NCBI GenBank assembly: GCA_016932575.1 | Contig: JAFGCO010000044.1 | Location: 20,980-84,979 of the forward strand | Direction of reading: 5' to 3' | DNA from: a bacterium | GTDB taxonomy: Bacteria > Zhuqueibacterota > QNDG01 > JAFGCO01 | Length of the DNA stretch: 64,000 nucleotides | Shown here: positions 34,714 to 47,236 of the stretch, piece after piece | How the letters are laid out: each line of letters starts with the position of its first letter | Numbering within the stretch: position 1 is the first letter of the stretch | The notes under the pieces: generated by a model | Databases searched by the model: none | Told to the model about the DNA's origin: nothing | What the model saw: only the letters and a program-made list of their open reading frames with translations | Position numbers and translations under genes: made by a program

Positions 34714-35748
34714 TCATCTCCATAAAACCGCCGGATAATATTCCAGATCTCCGCGTATATGTCTTGCCAGCAGCCTTGCCTGCGTTTGAAAAAATAAACC
34801 GATCTCCATCTTTTCTTCTAAAAATGGATGCAACATGGTTTCTTTTTTCCGGTTTTGATATGCCACAATCAATTCTTTACGGCAATCATCATCCATTTGT
34901 ACTTCACCCGTTCCATGAATTTTGAATTGTTTGGACTGAACCTGCTTCCGGTTAATTAATCCCAAAACCAGACGGTCCGCCAGCGGGGCTCTTAGCTCTT
35001 CCATCAAATCCAGGGCCAGGCCGGGTCTTCCGGGCCGGTCTGCATGCAAAAATCCCACATACGGATCAAGACCCACTGTTTCCAGGGCAGATCTCATGTC
35101 AAACACCAGAATTGTATATAAATAGGAAAGCATTGCGTTCACCCGGTCCTTTGGCGGGCGCCTTGAACGGCCCTTAAACTGAAACGATTCTTTCTGCTGC
35201 ACGATCATATGATCAAATACCTGAAAATAGACATTAGCCGCTTCACCTTCAATTCCGCGTAATTGATCAAGATTCATGCAATTTTGTGTGTCCGACAAGA
35301 GTCTTGCCAGGTTATCGATTTTTATTTTTATCGTATCTGTATGAGCATAATCCGGCTGATTCCTGAGAAAACGGAGCAAACTGGTCCTGCTGTTGTTAAT
35401 TTTTCCCGCGACCACGCATCTTGCGATTCCGAGTGATTTCTCAGCATCATCCGCCCAGCGATGCTGTTCTCTTCTTAACAGCACATTGCCTTTAACCGGC
35501 CCTTCCATTCTGCCAAGAAAACGACCGGTTTCTGTAAGCCAGGCAATGCTTACCCCGCTTTCAGCGCAGAAGGCCATAAGCGGTGCCGTCACAACAATAT
35601 CGAATCCGAAACATACAATCTGGCCGATGGTATGTATAGGAAGCTGCATGGTTTTTTGCCCATCCTGTTTCACCACCACAGTGCTGCCCTCTTTATGCAG
35701 CCAGGTGTTTTGCTGGGTTACATAAAGCGTGTTCTGCATATGTTTCAT
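34714..35748 (-). CDS. cas1: CRISPR-associated integrase Cas1 (type I-C)
   Basis: A 344-residue Cas1. The C-terminal helical domain carries the metal-binding Glu in LRGIEGEAANVYF, the His in VGFLHADRPGRPGLALDL and the Asp residues just after it. Together with Cas2 it inserts new spacers next to the leader. Start and stop overlap cas4 (ATGA), with AGGAG ahead of the ATG. In type I-C, Cas4-Cas1-Cas2 form one complex that selects prespacers with a correct PAM, which fits this gene order. Confidence 0.96.
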   Translation of the reverse strand: MKHMQNTLYVTQQNTWLHKEGSTVVVKQDGQKTMQLPIHTIGQIVCFGFDIVVTAPLMAFCAESGVSIAWLTETGRFLGRMEGPVKGNVLLRREQHRWADDAEKSLGIARCVVAGKINNSRTSLLRFLRNQPDYAHTDTIKIKIDNLARLLSDTQNCMNLDQLRGIEGEAANVYFQVFDHMIVQQKESFQFKGRSRRPPKDRVNAMLSYLYTILVFDMRSALETVGLDPYVGFLHADRPGRPGLALDLMEELRAPLADRLVLGLINRKQVQSKQFKIHGTGEVQMDDDCRKELIVAYQNRKKETMLHPFLEEKMEIGLFFQTQARLLARHIRGDLEYYPAVLWR

Positions 35749-36440
35749 AACGGCTCCTGTGGTTGAAACAGCGATTGACGATATTTTACGGATTTAACGG
35801 ACATCCGTTTGGGCATGCAGATATCTTTCAGAGAGCATGCCCGGCAGCGCTTGTCGTTGATAGGTGGAGGCGTTGTTCTGTTTTGGAACAGAGCGTGGAG
35901 ATTTTTGATTGCATTCCTTGTTAGATCCTTAAGTTCCTGATTAATTAACACATCTTCACGCCGCCGGATACGCCGATAAAATAAAGATGCCTGTTTGATT
36001 TCGACACCTAACATTTCTTCAATGCACAGAACCTGAGCGCAGAGCTGCACCCGGTCGCAGTCATTTTCCTTTGGCTGTCCGTGTTTAAATTCAACCGGGT
36101 ATACGCGCCAGGTCCCTTTTAAATGAAATGAAGGCAAATTCGATTGACCCTTTGGATTAATTTCTTCCAGTTCCAGCACATCGATGCGGCCGTGAATTTT
36201 CAGTTTTTCCGACTGAATATACAGCCCCGAAATCTGCCGTTTGCCTCTCCTGAATTCTCTGTATCCGCTGTCCGCCCGGTCATGTTCCAGCCTGCCACGG
36301 GCAGTCAGCACATTTTCAGACCATTCCTGCTCAATATGGATGAGTGTGCACTGCCGCGGGCAAAATATAAAATGCTGCAGGGCAGAGACAGGTAATGAAT
36401 CATTTTCTTTGTCATTCATAGCGAGATCTTTGTTTGTCAT
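35745..36440 (-). CDS. cas4: CRISPR-associated exonuclease Cas4
   Basis: A 231-residue Cas4. Four cysteines for a 4Fe-4S cluster are visible: one in FCPRQC near residue 27 and three in CRACSLKDIC near the C-terminus. RecB-like nuclease motifs lie between (GRIDVLEL, PVEFKHGQ). Cas4 trims prespacers and reads the PAM end. The ATG at 36440 gives the longest form; a Met seven codons later is an alternative, and neither has a strong ribosome site. The region upstream is a REP-like palindrome and then the RAYT gene, so promoter or read-through for cas4-1-2 may have changed. Confidence 0.94.
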   Translation of the reverse strand: MTNKDLAMNDKENDSLPVSALQHFIFCPRQCTLIHIEQEWSENVLTARGRLEHDRADSGYREFRRGKRQISGLYIQSEKLKIHGRIDVLELEEINPKGQSNLPSFHLKGTWRVYPVEFKHGQPKENDCDRVQLCAQVLCIEEMLGVEIKQASLFYRRIRRREDVLINQELKDLTRNAIKNLHALFQNRTTPPPINDKRCRACSLKDICMPKRMSVKSVKYRQSLFQPQEPL

Positions 36441-36454
36441 TTCTTATTTTTATT

Positions 36455-36487
36455 ACAAGGTAACCTTTTTGAAAAAGGTTACCTTGT
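36455..36487. repeat. REP-like palindrome between the RAYT gene and cas4
   Basis: Arms ACAAGGTAACCTTTTT and AAAAAGGTTACCTTGT around one G. Compared with the other copies the outer AGAAGG has become ACAAGG and the partner CCTTCT has become CCTTGT. This compensatory change keeps the stem intact. Confidence 0.88.
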
Positions 36488-36526
36488 GAAAGTGATCATG
36501 CGAAATCGACTCTGCAAATATGTTAT

Positions 36527-37081
36527 CTATTCCAATTTTACTTTATCCAGTTCCTTGTCATCTTCATCCAAATGATCCATGACAAATTCTTTGTAAGCCT
36601 GCTTATCAGGAAATTGACTGATAATAATCTCTGTTGCAGGTAAAGATCCATGACGGAGTCCGGCATATTCATGATAACTGGAATAGGGCCATTCTTCCGG
36701 TACATTTACCAACCCGGCTTTCACAGGATTCAGATGAATGTATCTCGATAATCGAAGCAGCTGGTTGTTATTTTCGATTCTTATTTTTTTATAGGTATCC
36801 TGAAAAAGATGACCATTCCGCTGAAATCGTTTGTTGATGGCTTTTGCATAGGATGTCTGCAAGCTCAGCATTGTCTTTTTAAGATGGTTGTCTATTGTTT
36901 CTTTCATCAATAAATGAAAATGATTGGGCATCAGGCAATATGCAATAACAAGCTGTTTTCCCTTTGATGAGTATTTTCGAAGGCGATTTAGAAAAAAACG
37001 GTAATTATCCTTATTATAATAAATAGGCTGCTTTTCATTCCCCCGATTGATGACATGGTAGTATTCTTCTGCATACGTCAT
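36527..37081 (-). CDS. REP-associated tyrosine transposase (RAYT, Y1 family) inside the cas operon
   Basis: A 184-residue Y1 HUH transposase of the RAYT type. The HUH pair is PNHFHLLM (His54, His56), the catalytic Tyr is probably Tyr114 in SRYIHLNPVKAGLV, and the family tail WPYSSYHEYAG is present. RAYTs act on single-stranded REP hairpins and are linked to their dispersal; they usually lack self-transposing ends. Here it sits between cas7 and cas4 in the same orientation as the operon. AGAAGGTAACC palindromes lie on each side (36455 and 37141), so it is flanked by its likely substrates. All key residues are intact. Confidence 0.92.
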   Translation of the reverse strand: MTYAEEYYHVINRGNEKQPIYYNKDNYRFFLNRLRKYSSKGKQLVIAYCLMPNHFHLLMKETIDNHLKKTMLSLQTSYAKAINKRFQRNGHLFQDTYKKIRIENNNQLLRLSRYIHLNPVKAGLVNVPEEWPYSSYHEYAGLRHGSLPATEIIISQFPDKQAYKEFVMDHLDEDDKELDKVKLE

Positions 37082-37140
37082 TTGAGATTCCTTGAGACAG
37101 TTAATGAATTAGCTTTACAAACACTTTCAATCAGCCAATC

Positions 37141-37173
37141 AGAAGGTAACCTTTTTAGAAAAGGTTACCTTCT
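37141..37173. repeat. REP-like palindrome between cas7 and the RAYT gene
   Basis: Arms AGAAGGTAACCTTTT and AAAAGGTTACCTTCT around a three-base TAG loop. It ends one base before the cas7 stop codon on the plus-strand map, so a cas7 transcript would fold this hairpin immediately after its stop. Confidence 0.88.
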
Positions 37174-37174
37174 A

Positions 37175-38207
37175 TTAAACATTTACCAATGTTTTTATCT
37201 CATTGACTGGCTTGCCATCTAATGTGATCAAATAATCCTGAAATGACCTGGCTGGTTTATCCCTGTTTTCCTTTTTTCTTATGCATTCAACAGTAGCAAA
37301 TAATTCCTGTGCCTGTTTATTGCCTAATTCTGATTTGTGTTTGAATATTATTAACCTTCTTGTTGCCATTTCACCCCTAGCCGCAGATCTGTCATGATCA
37401 AACATATTTAAAAGGGCTTCCCAGAACAGTTCAATATCTTCTTCCGAAAATCCGGTTTTTTTTGCAAGGGGGGCTGAGATGAAGCCGTGTGTACGGTAGA
37501 GACCATAAGGAACAATTGCTTTGCGTGCTCCTAATCCTTTATCATCTGGCTTATCGACTGAGACTGCCGCTGTCCGAAACATGGCTATATCAAGTCCCAA
37601 AATCGTTTCAACACTTCTAGAAAAGCACAATTGAACCGGACCCCTGACTTGGCCACAAGTTTTATCTCCAGTTGACATAACTGAGCCAAAAGTTCTAACA
37701 TCATAAAAATTTTTACACATCCACTTTTTCGCAATTCTATCCTTGCTGTCGATAAATAGTTCTTTCAGTTTGGCAAGAGATGCATCAGAAATATCTTTTA
37801 GTTTTCCAACTTCTTTCTTTATTTTTTCAATATCAACATTCAGGCATAAGTAAACACCTTCGTTTTCAAAGCCTACACCTTCAGGGTAATTCTTATAATT
37901 ACTTAACTCTTCGCGTAAATCAGAGGGTAAATAAACATATAATCTCTCATTATCTAAAGCTAAATGTGCCCGTTTATGATGTTCTGATAAAAAAGCGCCC
38001 TCACGAACATGAATTTCATAAGGTGCTTCGTTCTGCTTAACCATATCAATGTAATTTCTCACTTTTCTTTTCAAACACACATCGGTCACAATACCGTGCC
38101 CGGTTTCAGGATCAATTCGTGGCAAATTGCCTGCATCCGGATCACCGTTGGGATTACCATTTTTCACATCAAAAAAAAGGACAAATTCATATCGATTATT
38201 GATTGCT

Positions 38208-38215
<8 letters not shown>
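37175..38215 (-). CDS. cas7: Type I-C Cascade backbone protein Cas7 (Csd2)
   Basis: A 346-residue Cas7 of the Csd2/Csh2 group, which polymerises along the crRNA. Signatures are FVLFFDVKNGNPNGDPDAGNLP near the start, TDVCLKRKVRNYI, and YDVRTFGSVMSTGD in the middle. It is longer than the roughly 290 residues I would expect for Csd2, with extra residues around 110-165 (a lysine-rich helical segment). The start at 38215 overlaps the cas8c stop by eight bases; an upstream in-frame extension falls inside cas8c and is unlikely. A palindrome follows the stop. Confidence 0.94.
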
Positions 38216-42735
<4,520 letters not shown>

Positions 42736-43005
42736 ATGAATATCCTTCCTGAATTGAATTGCGGTCCATTCTTATTACCTAAAGTGTGCGGACAAAGTAT
42801 GCTTAAATATTTTTTTTGCAGTGCAGAGGTGTATTGATAAGTCGGGAAGCTTGAGTCACATGATGTCGCGTTTTCAGAATACTATAAAGGTGTCGAAATT
42901 TGTTTGAAATTTAGGATGAATTTTTCTTAATGTCAAGTCTGTTTATCGGAAAAAGAATGAATATTGGATAAATATGGTGATAATTGTATTAATAAATAAG
43001 CTTTT

Positions 43006-43038
43006 AGAAGGTAACCTTTTTGAAAAAGGTTACCTTCT
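43006..43038. repeat. REP-like palindrome upstream of cas3
   Basis: Arms AGAAGGTAACCTTTTT and AAAAAGGTTACCTTCT around one G. This is the same element as between the cas genes, here outside the operon about 270 bases before the cas3 start. Confidence 0.88.
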
Positions 43039-43154
43039 GATTTGCTGACTGATTATCTAATAACCAACAATCCCCTGGCATTTGGATGGAAAGATTTTTT
43101 TTGATAATATTTGATAACCGGATTTTATGAAATTCGAGTTTGAGTTATTATTGC

Positions 43155-43252
43155 AGAAGGCAACCTTATTATAGACAGGTTTTTTTAAAACCCGTTCATC
43201 ATTAAAATAATGGATTTATAAGATAAGAATCTTTGAAAAAAGGTTGCCTTCT
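43155..43252. repeat. Spaced REP-like inverted pair at the outer edge of the cas block
   Basis: AGAAGGCAACCTT (43155-43167) and its exact complement AAGGTTGCCTTCT (43240-43252) enclose 72 AT-rich bases. Relative to the other copies GGTAACC is GGCAACC and the partner has changed to match, another compensatory pair. It mirrors the spaced pair in the CRISPR leader. Confidence 0.78.
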
Positions 43253-43274
43253 AAGCAGGATAGTCTACAGCCCT

Positions 43275-43619
43275 TTAATCACGTGATGGAGATGATGGAT
43301 TGATATCCGAATCGGACGCCTTGGTTTTTAGCTCAACGATCGTTACCCCCCAGTGGCCGGTCTGGGGAGGCGCATCACCGAAACAGGCGACATCCGGATG
43401 CTTCTTGAGGATTTGATATACTTCCCATTTTAACCTGCTTTTTCCCTTGCCGTGAATAATCCGGACCTGTGTGTAATGCTTTTCACATGCGTGCTGTAAA
43501 AACGCCCGGACAATTTCTTTCACCTGTTCAGGGAAAAATCCGTGCAGGTCCAGAACATCTTCCACTTCAATGGGCCGGGTAAAATCCTCAATACGATTTT
43601 CAGGCGTTTTTTTATTCAT
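43275..43619 (-). CDS. Smr domain protein
   Basis: A 114-residue stand-alone Smr domain, the small MutS-related nuclease fold. VLDLHGFFPEQVKEIV (the LDxHG motif) and IIHGKGKSRLKWEV (HGKGxxxLK) are both present. Such domains nick DNA or cleave RNA in MutS2 and related proteins; stand-alone bacterial versions have varied or unknown roles. It overlaps the stop of the upstream lipoprotein gene by eight bases, so it is the last gene of a leftward operon. Confidence 0.87.
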   Translation of the reverse strand: MNKKTPENRIEDFTRPIEVEDVLDLHGFFPEQVKEIVRAFLQHACEKHYTQVRIIHGKGKSRLKWEVYQILKKHPDVACFGDAPPQTGHWGVTIVELKTKASDSDINPSSPSRD

Positions 43620-44034
43620 TTTTTGGGGTTTGTATAGTCAGCTGCACACTCATATCCTGGCTTAAAGCAAAATGAATATTGGTGCCGTCTTCGATATAAA
43701 AGGGGTCCGGTTCATTGTCGTACATTTCGTCCATTAAGACCGGAATCGTGTTGTAATACTCATTACGGTTGTCTTTTTTCTCAGTTCCGGCCAATGCTGT
43801 TAATGTATCGATTAAGGTAAAATTGCGGGTGTAAAGCATGGCGATATAGGTGCCGGCTTCGGCAAGATTTTCATGATCATCCGTCCCGTTCCAAAAGACG
43901 GAATATTCTCCGGATTGCATTGGACCGCTGATTAATGTACGCACAATACGATCATTATTTGATAACGGATCACTGCACATGATGAATAAAAACACAGACA
44001 CAGGCAATAGTGCTTTCATATAATTATAAGTCAT
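43612..44034 (-). CDS. Exported FlgD-like Ig-domain protein, probable lipoprotein
   Basis: A 140-residue protein. A hydrophobic N-terminus (LLPVSVFLFIMCSDP) ends in a Cys that could be a lipid site, although FIMC is a weak lipobox. The sequence GPMQSGEYSVFWNGTDDHENLAEAGTYIAMLY fits the FlgD-Ig/T9SS-associated beta-sandwich motif (a WxGxDxxGxxVxxGxY pattern). No function is known. The ATG at 44034 overlaps the S9 peptidase stop (ATGA); the frame extends further upstream, but coupling makes 44034 most likely. Confidence 0.6.
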   Translation of the reverse strand: MTYNYMKALLPVSVFLFIMCSDPLSNNDRIVRTLISGPMQSGEYSVFWNGTDDHENLAEAGTYIAMLYTRNFTLIDTLTALAGTEKKDNRNEYYNTIPVLMDEMYDNEPDPFYIEDGTNIHFALSQDMSVQLTIQTPKNE

Positions 44035-46046
44035 GGTGTTTCCTCTTGTGTATATTGAGAAATCCAACTGAGAACGGTCTGCCACCACAATCTGGCATTT
44101 GCGGGATTTTTAATTTCATGCCCTTCATTATAGAAATGCAGATACTGCGATGGAACCCGGTGCCGCTGCAGAGCTGTAAACATTTGCAATCCCTGATTCA
44201 CGGGAACACAATCGTCCAGCGCACCATGAGTCACCAGGGTGGGTGTGGTGAAATTATGGGCAAATTTTATGGGTGACCATTTATCATACTGTTTGGCGTT
44301 ATTATAGGGAGTGCCATCAAACTCCCATTCAGGAAGCCAGAGTTCCGTAGTCGTGCCGTAATATGAAATCAGATCAAATATACCGGCATGGGATACCAGA
44401 CATTTGAATTGCTGCGTGTGGCCTGCAATCCAGTTTACCATATATCCTCCATAGAATGCGCCGGCTGAGGCGATGTTGTCCTTATCAATAAATGGATATT
44501 CCCGGATGATAAATGCTAAACCTTCCATCAGATCACGATAGGATGGCCCCCCCCAGTTTTTTATAATGGCATCGCTGAAATTCTGACCGTATCCCTTGGA
44601 TCCCCTGTGATTGATCATAACAACCACATAGCCGCGGGATGCAAACATTTGGGCATTCCATGATTTTTGGAATCGATCCTGCCAGGTGTCATGAGGACCC
44701 TGATGAATCAATAAAATGGCAGGATATGTTTTGGCAGGATCGAAAAATGGCGGTTTAATGAAAAAACCGTGTATCAGTTTTCCATCAAAGCTGGGAAACC
44801 AGAAATCCTGAGCCTCATTCATTTCGATTTCATTGAGCATTGCATGATTTAAAAATGAGAGCTGTCGAAGCCCGTTTCCTTTGATATCACAGGTGTATAT
44901 TTCCGGCGGCCTGTTTATCCGGGATCGGATGAAAAATAACCGGTCGCCTTCCGGGGAAACTGTTAATACGCGATTATGGCCTGAATTTAATAAACCATGG
45001 ATTTTTTTGGTTTTTACGTCTAAAGAAAAAATAACGATACGACTCTGATCCAAGGCCGTGAAAAAAAGATGATCACCAGAAGGATGCCAGTTAATTTCAT
45101 CAACATCCAGATCAAAATTGGTTGTCATATTGGTGAGGTGCCTGCTGTTCCGATCATAGATCATCAGATCATACTGGTCGTACTGATGGCCGGGCCGGCG
45201 TGTTGAACGGTAGGCAATGTATTTCCCTCTGGGGGAATAAACAGGCTGGTTGTCATTGCCCAGGTTTAAAGAAATACGACGAAGTGTGCCACCGTGGGCT
45301 GAGACAGTATAGATGTCATTATTTGTTGAAAGTGCCCAGGTAGAATCAATATTTCGTACAAAGGCGATTTCTTTTCCGTTTGGAGAAAAAGTAAAATCCT
45401 GATGGCTTCCCAAATGAGAGGAGGGTGAGTGATAATCGCCAGGTGTAATATCCCACGGAGTTCCTCCTGAATAAGTCATCACAAAAAGGTGCAGATGCCG
45501 GTTTCTCTGCCATTCGTCTTCAAGATGAAAGGGAAATCTCCGGATCATTTTCATGGTTGAACCGATCAGGAATAAACTGTCGGATGTCTGTTTGTGAGAC
45601 ACATCAATCCACGATGTAAAAGCAAAATAATCTCCATTGGGTGACCAGATAAAATCCTGAATACCATTTTTAACTTGGCTGATGGGATGGGCTTCTCCTC
45701 CGTCCATGGGAAGCACATGGATTTGCCGTTGACCTGTCCGGTCAGAAATGAACGCCAGCAGCGATCCGTCCGGACTCCATTGGGGAGAGCCGTCATATCC
45801 TGGATAGGCGGTGAGTTGTCTGGCTGATCCGCCCTGGCTCGTAATAAGATAGAGATCCTGATTCTCATGATCGTTCTGAGATCTTGCAGCCGATATGACA
45901 ATCCAATCACCGTCGGGTGACAGCGCGTAATCTTCTATATGTTGAAATTCCCAAAGATCATCGATGGTCAAGCTGCGTTTTTGTGCCTGAGCCGATGCCA
46001 TGATGAATATCAGGACGGCATAAACATGATAACATCCAGATTTCAT
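44031..46046 (-). CDS. S9 (prolyl oligopeptidase) family protein lacking the nucleophile Ser
   Basis: A 671-residue exported protein. A signal peptide (to about residue 21) is followed by a WD40-like propeller (about 35-400; repeats such as SPDGDWIVISAAR, WSPDGSLLAFISD, FSPNGKEIAFVRN) and an alpha/beta hydrolase domain (about 410-671). Family triads have Ser in GxSYGG, Asp in HGxxDxxVP and His near the end. Asp611 (HGALDDCVP) and His643 (NEGHE) are present, but the nucleophile position reads GAFYGG: residue 531 is Phe (TTC), one base from the Ser codon TCC. It is either an inactive binding homologue or carries a point change. It lies one base after the PK-C-like gene. Confidence 0.9.
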   Translation of the reverse strand: MKSGCYHVYAVLIFIMASAQAQKRSLTIDDLWEFQHIEDYALSPDGDWIVISAARSQNDHENQDLYLITSQGGSARQLTAYPGYDGSPQWSPDGSLLAFISDRTGQRQIHVLPMDGGEAHPISQVKNGIQDFIWSPNGDYFAFTSWIDVSHKQTSDSLFLIGSTMKMIRRFPFHLEDEWQRNRHLHLFVMTYSGGTPWDITPGDYHSPSSHLGSHQDFTFSPNGKEIAFVRNIDSTWALSTNNDIYTVSAHGGTLRRISLNLGNDNQPVYSPRGKYIAYRSTRRPGHQYDQYDLMIYDRNSRHLTNMTTNFDLDVDEINWHPSGDHLFFTALDQSRIVIFSLDVKTKKIHGLLNSGHNRVLTVSPEGDRLFFIRSRINRPPEIYTCDIKGNGLRQLSFLNHAMLNEIEMNEAQDFWFPSFDGKLIHGFFIKPPFFDPAKTYPAILLIHQGPHDTWQDRFQKSWNAQMFASRGYVVVMINHRGSKGYGQNFSDAIIKNWGGPSYRDLMEGLAFIIREYPFIDKDNIASAGAFYGGYMVNWIAGHTQQFKCLVSHAGIFDLISYYGTTTELWLPEWEFDGTPYNNAKQYDKWSPIKFAHNFTTPTLVTHGALDDCVPVNQGLQMFTALQRHRVPSQYLHFYNEGHEIKNPANARLWWQTVLSWISQYTQEETP

Positions 46047-46047
46047 G

Positions 46048-46614
46048 TTAAAAATCCCAGGGTTTACATAAGATACCGCGGATTTTCAAGTTAAAGAAAC
46101 GTGTCGCATTGGCCGGACGAATGACGGCAGCAGTGTCAGCCCCTTGTCCGCTTCCTCCCACAGCAATGATATCATGTGTTGTATCAATCCATCCGGCATC
46201 AGCCGCCATTAATGTGATTTCCGCTATTACCTTCATGCCCTGGCCAAATACACGAAGCGTATTTGCGATAAATTCTTCCAGAGAATGGGTATTGTACTGC
46301 AGCCGCAATGCCCGGCCCACGCCGCCAAATGCATGCTGACATGTCAATACTCTGCCTCCGGAGTCTTCAATGGCTTTTCGACGGGAAGAATCCATCTCCT
46401 GGAGATCGGCTTCGCGAAAGCCTGCGGAGTGACTCACCACAATGATTTGATGATGCTGGATGGCTTTTACTGCCTGAAAACCTGTCTCCCCTGATGTCGA
46501 AGCCACAAGGATGTTACTGATGTCCAGACGATCGGCCCAATCCTGGACGAGTTTGAGTACCGTTTTTGTGTTTTCTCCGCCGGATTCGTCAAAATAGCGT
46601 GTTTGGTATTCCAT
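46048..46614 (-). CDS. Stand-alone pyruvate kinase C-terminal-domain-like protein
   Basis: A 188-residue protein resembling the alpha/beta C-terminal domain of pyruvate kinase without the catalytic barrel: ILVASTSGETGFQAVKAIQ, IIVVSHSAGFREADLQEMD and a final DIIAVGGSGQGADTAAVIRPA. In pyruvate kinase this domain binds allosteric effectors; free-standing copies occur in several bacteria and archaea with unknown roles. TAAGGAG precedes the ATG. It is followed directly by the S9-family gene, and both lie in one leftward operon with the Ig-like and Smr proteins. Confidence 0.75.
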   Translation of the reverse strand: MEYQTRYFDESGGENTKTVLKLVQDWADRLDISNILVASTSGETGFQAVKAIQHHQIIVVSHSAGFREADLQEMDSSRRKAIEDSGGRVLTCQHAFGGVGRALRLQYNTHSLEEFIANTLRVFGQGMKVIAEITLMAADAGWIDTTHDIIAVGGSGQGADTAAVIRPANATRFFNLKIRGILCKPWDF

Positions 46615-46848
46615 GTGTGTCTCCTTAATATGACAGGAAATAGTCTTTAAATAAGAATCAATCCAGCGAGAGAAAAAGAGTGAACTTTTTCAAAGATAAT
46701 CATTTATTTTTCAAAAGCCAGTTTATTTTCTTTTGCAAGATATTTTTACTTTTGTATTCTCGGTATAAGGAGTATATAGATTATAATGATAATGAAACAA
46801 CCAATGTTTCAAATGAATGGTGAATTTTAAAGGAGGCCATGTATCAGG

Positions 46849-46880
46849 AAAAAACCGGGTTTCCGCAGGAAATCCGGTTT
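46849..46880 (-). terminator. Terminator of the DksA-type zinc-finger gene
   Basis: On the minus strand AAACCGGATTTCC pairs with GGAAACCCGGTTT (one mismatch) around TGC and continues into a T-run. The stem begins within the stop codon of the 79-residue gene. The remaining gap up to 46615 holds nothing I can name. Confidence 0.75.
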
Positions 46881-47118
46881 ACCATCCATCGTCCAGTGTG
46901 AGCGATAAATCGCCATTGGAATCTTCATAATCTTCCAGGTTGAGGCGATTTTCCTCTTCGTTACCATTGAGACCAATCACTTCAGCTTCAGAGTAGGGTT
47001 GTGTCTGGCTGCATTCGACACAGGTTGTGGCATCCGGCAGTATTTCCAGTCTTTCTTCAGGGATCTCTTTGCCGCAGAATTCACAGTATATTTTTTTATT
47101 ATTAGACGTCTTTGGCAT
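46879..47118 (-). CDS. DksA/TraR-type zinc finger protein
   Basis: A 79-residue protein with the four-Cys zinc finger CEFCG and CVECS (residues about 12-16 and 33-37) in the DksA/TraR spacing (GKEIPEERLEILPDATTCVEC). It lacks the long coiled coil of true DksA and has an acidic C-terminal tail (NLEDYEDSNGDLSLTLDD). Small relatives are common in FCB bacteria with no assigned role. GGAGG precedes the ATG. Confidence 0.8.
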   Translation of the reverse strand: MPKTSNNKKIYCEFCGKEIPEERLEILPDATTCVECSQTQPYSEAEVIGLNGNEEENRLNLEDYEDSNGDLSLTLDDGW

Positions 47119-47236
47119 TGAACCATTCCTCCATCGCGTGGTCTGTGAAAAATTCTACGATCTGGTACGTTTTCCTTTAAAAATGGTTCCATAAAGATAA
47201 TAAAAAAATAAGCCGTGTCAAGTAAAAAATGATGAT

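Larger units (their letters stand above)
42736..43274. other. AT-rich gap upstream of cas3
   Basis: 539 bases without a credible gene. Apart from the two REP-like elements at 43006-43038 and 43155-43252 it is featureless AT-rich DNA. It should contain the promoter of the cas operon, but I cannot point to one with confidence. Confidence 0.5.

Noticed and set aside
34631-34723. N-terminal extension of cas2 by 31 codons
   Set aside because: It translates the REP-like palindrome. A good ribosome site precedes the ATG at 34630 and Cas2 proteins begin at that point.
46839-46901. A 20-codon frame (MYQEKTGFPQEIRF...) with a strong AGGAGG ahead, plus strand
   Set aside because: It overlaps the minus-strand terminator and the end of the zinc-finger gene. 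The length is too short to support without conservation evidence, though the ribosome site is striking.
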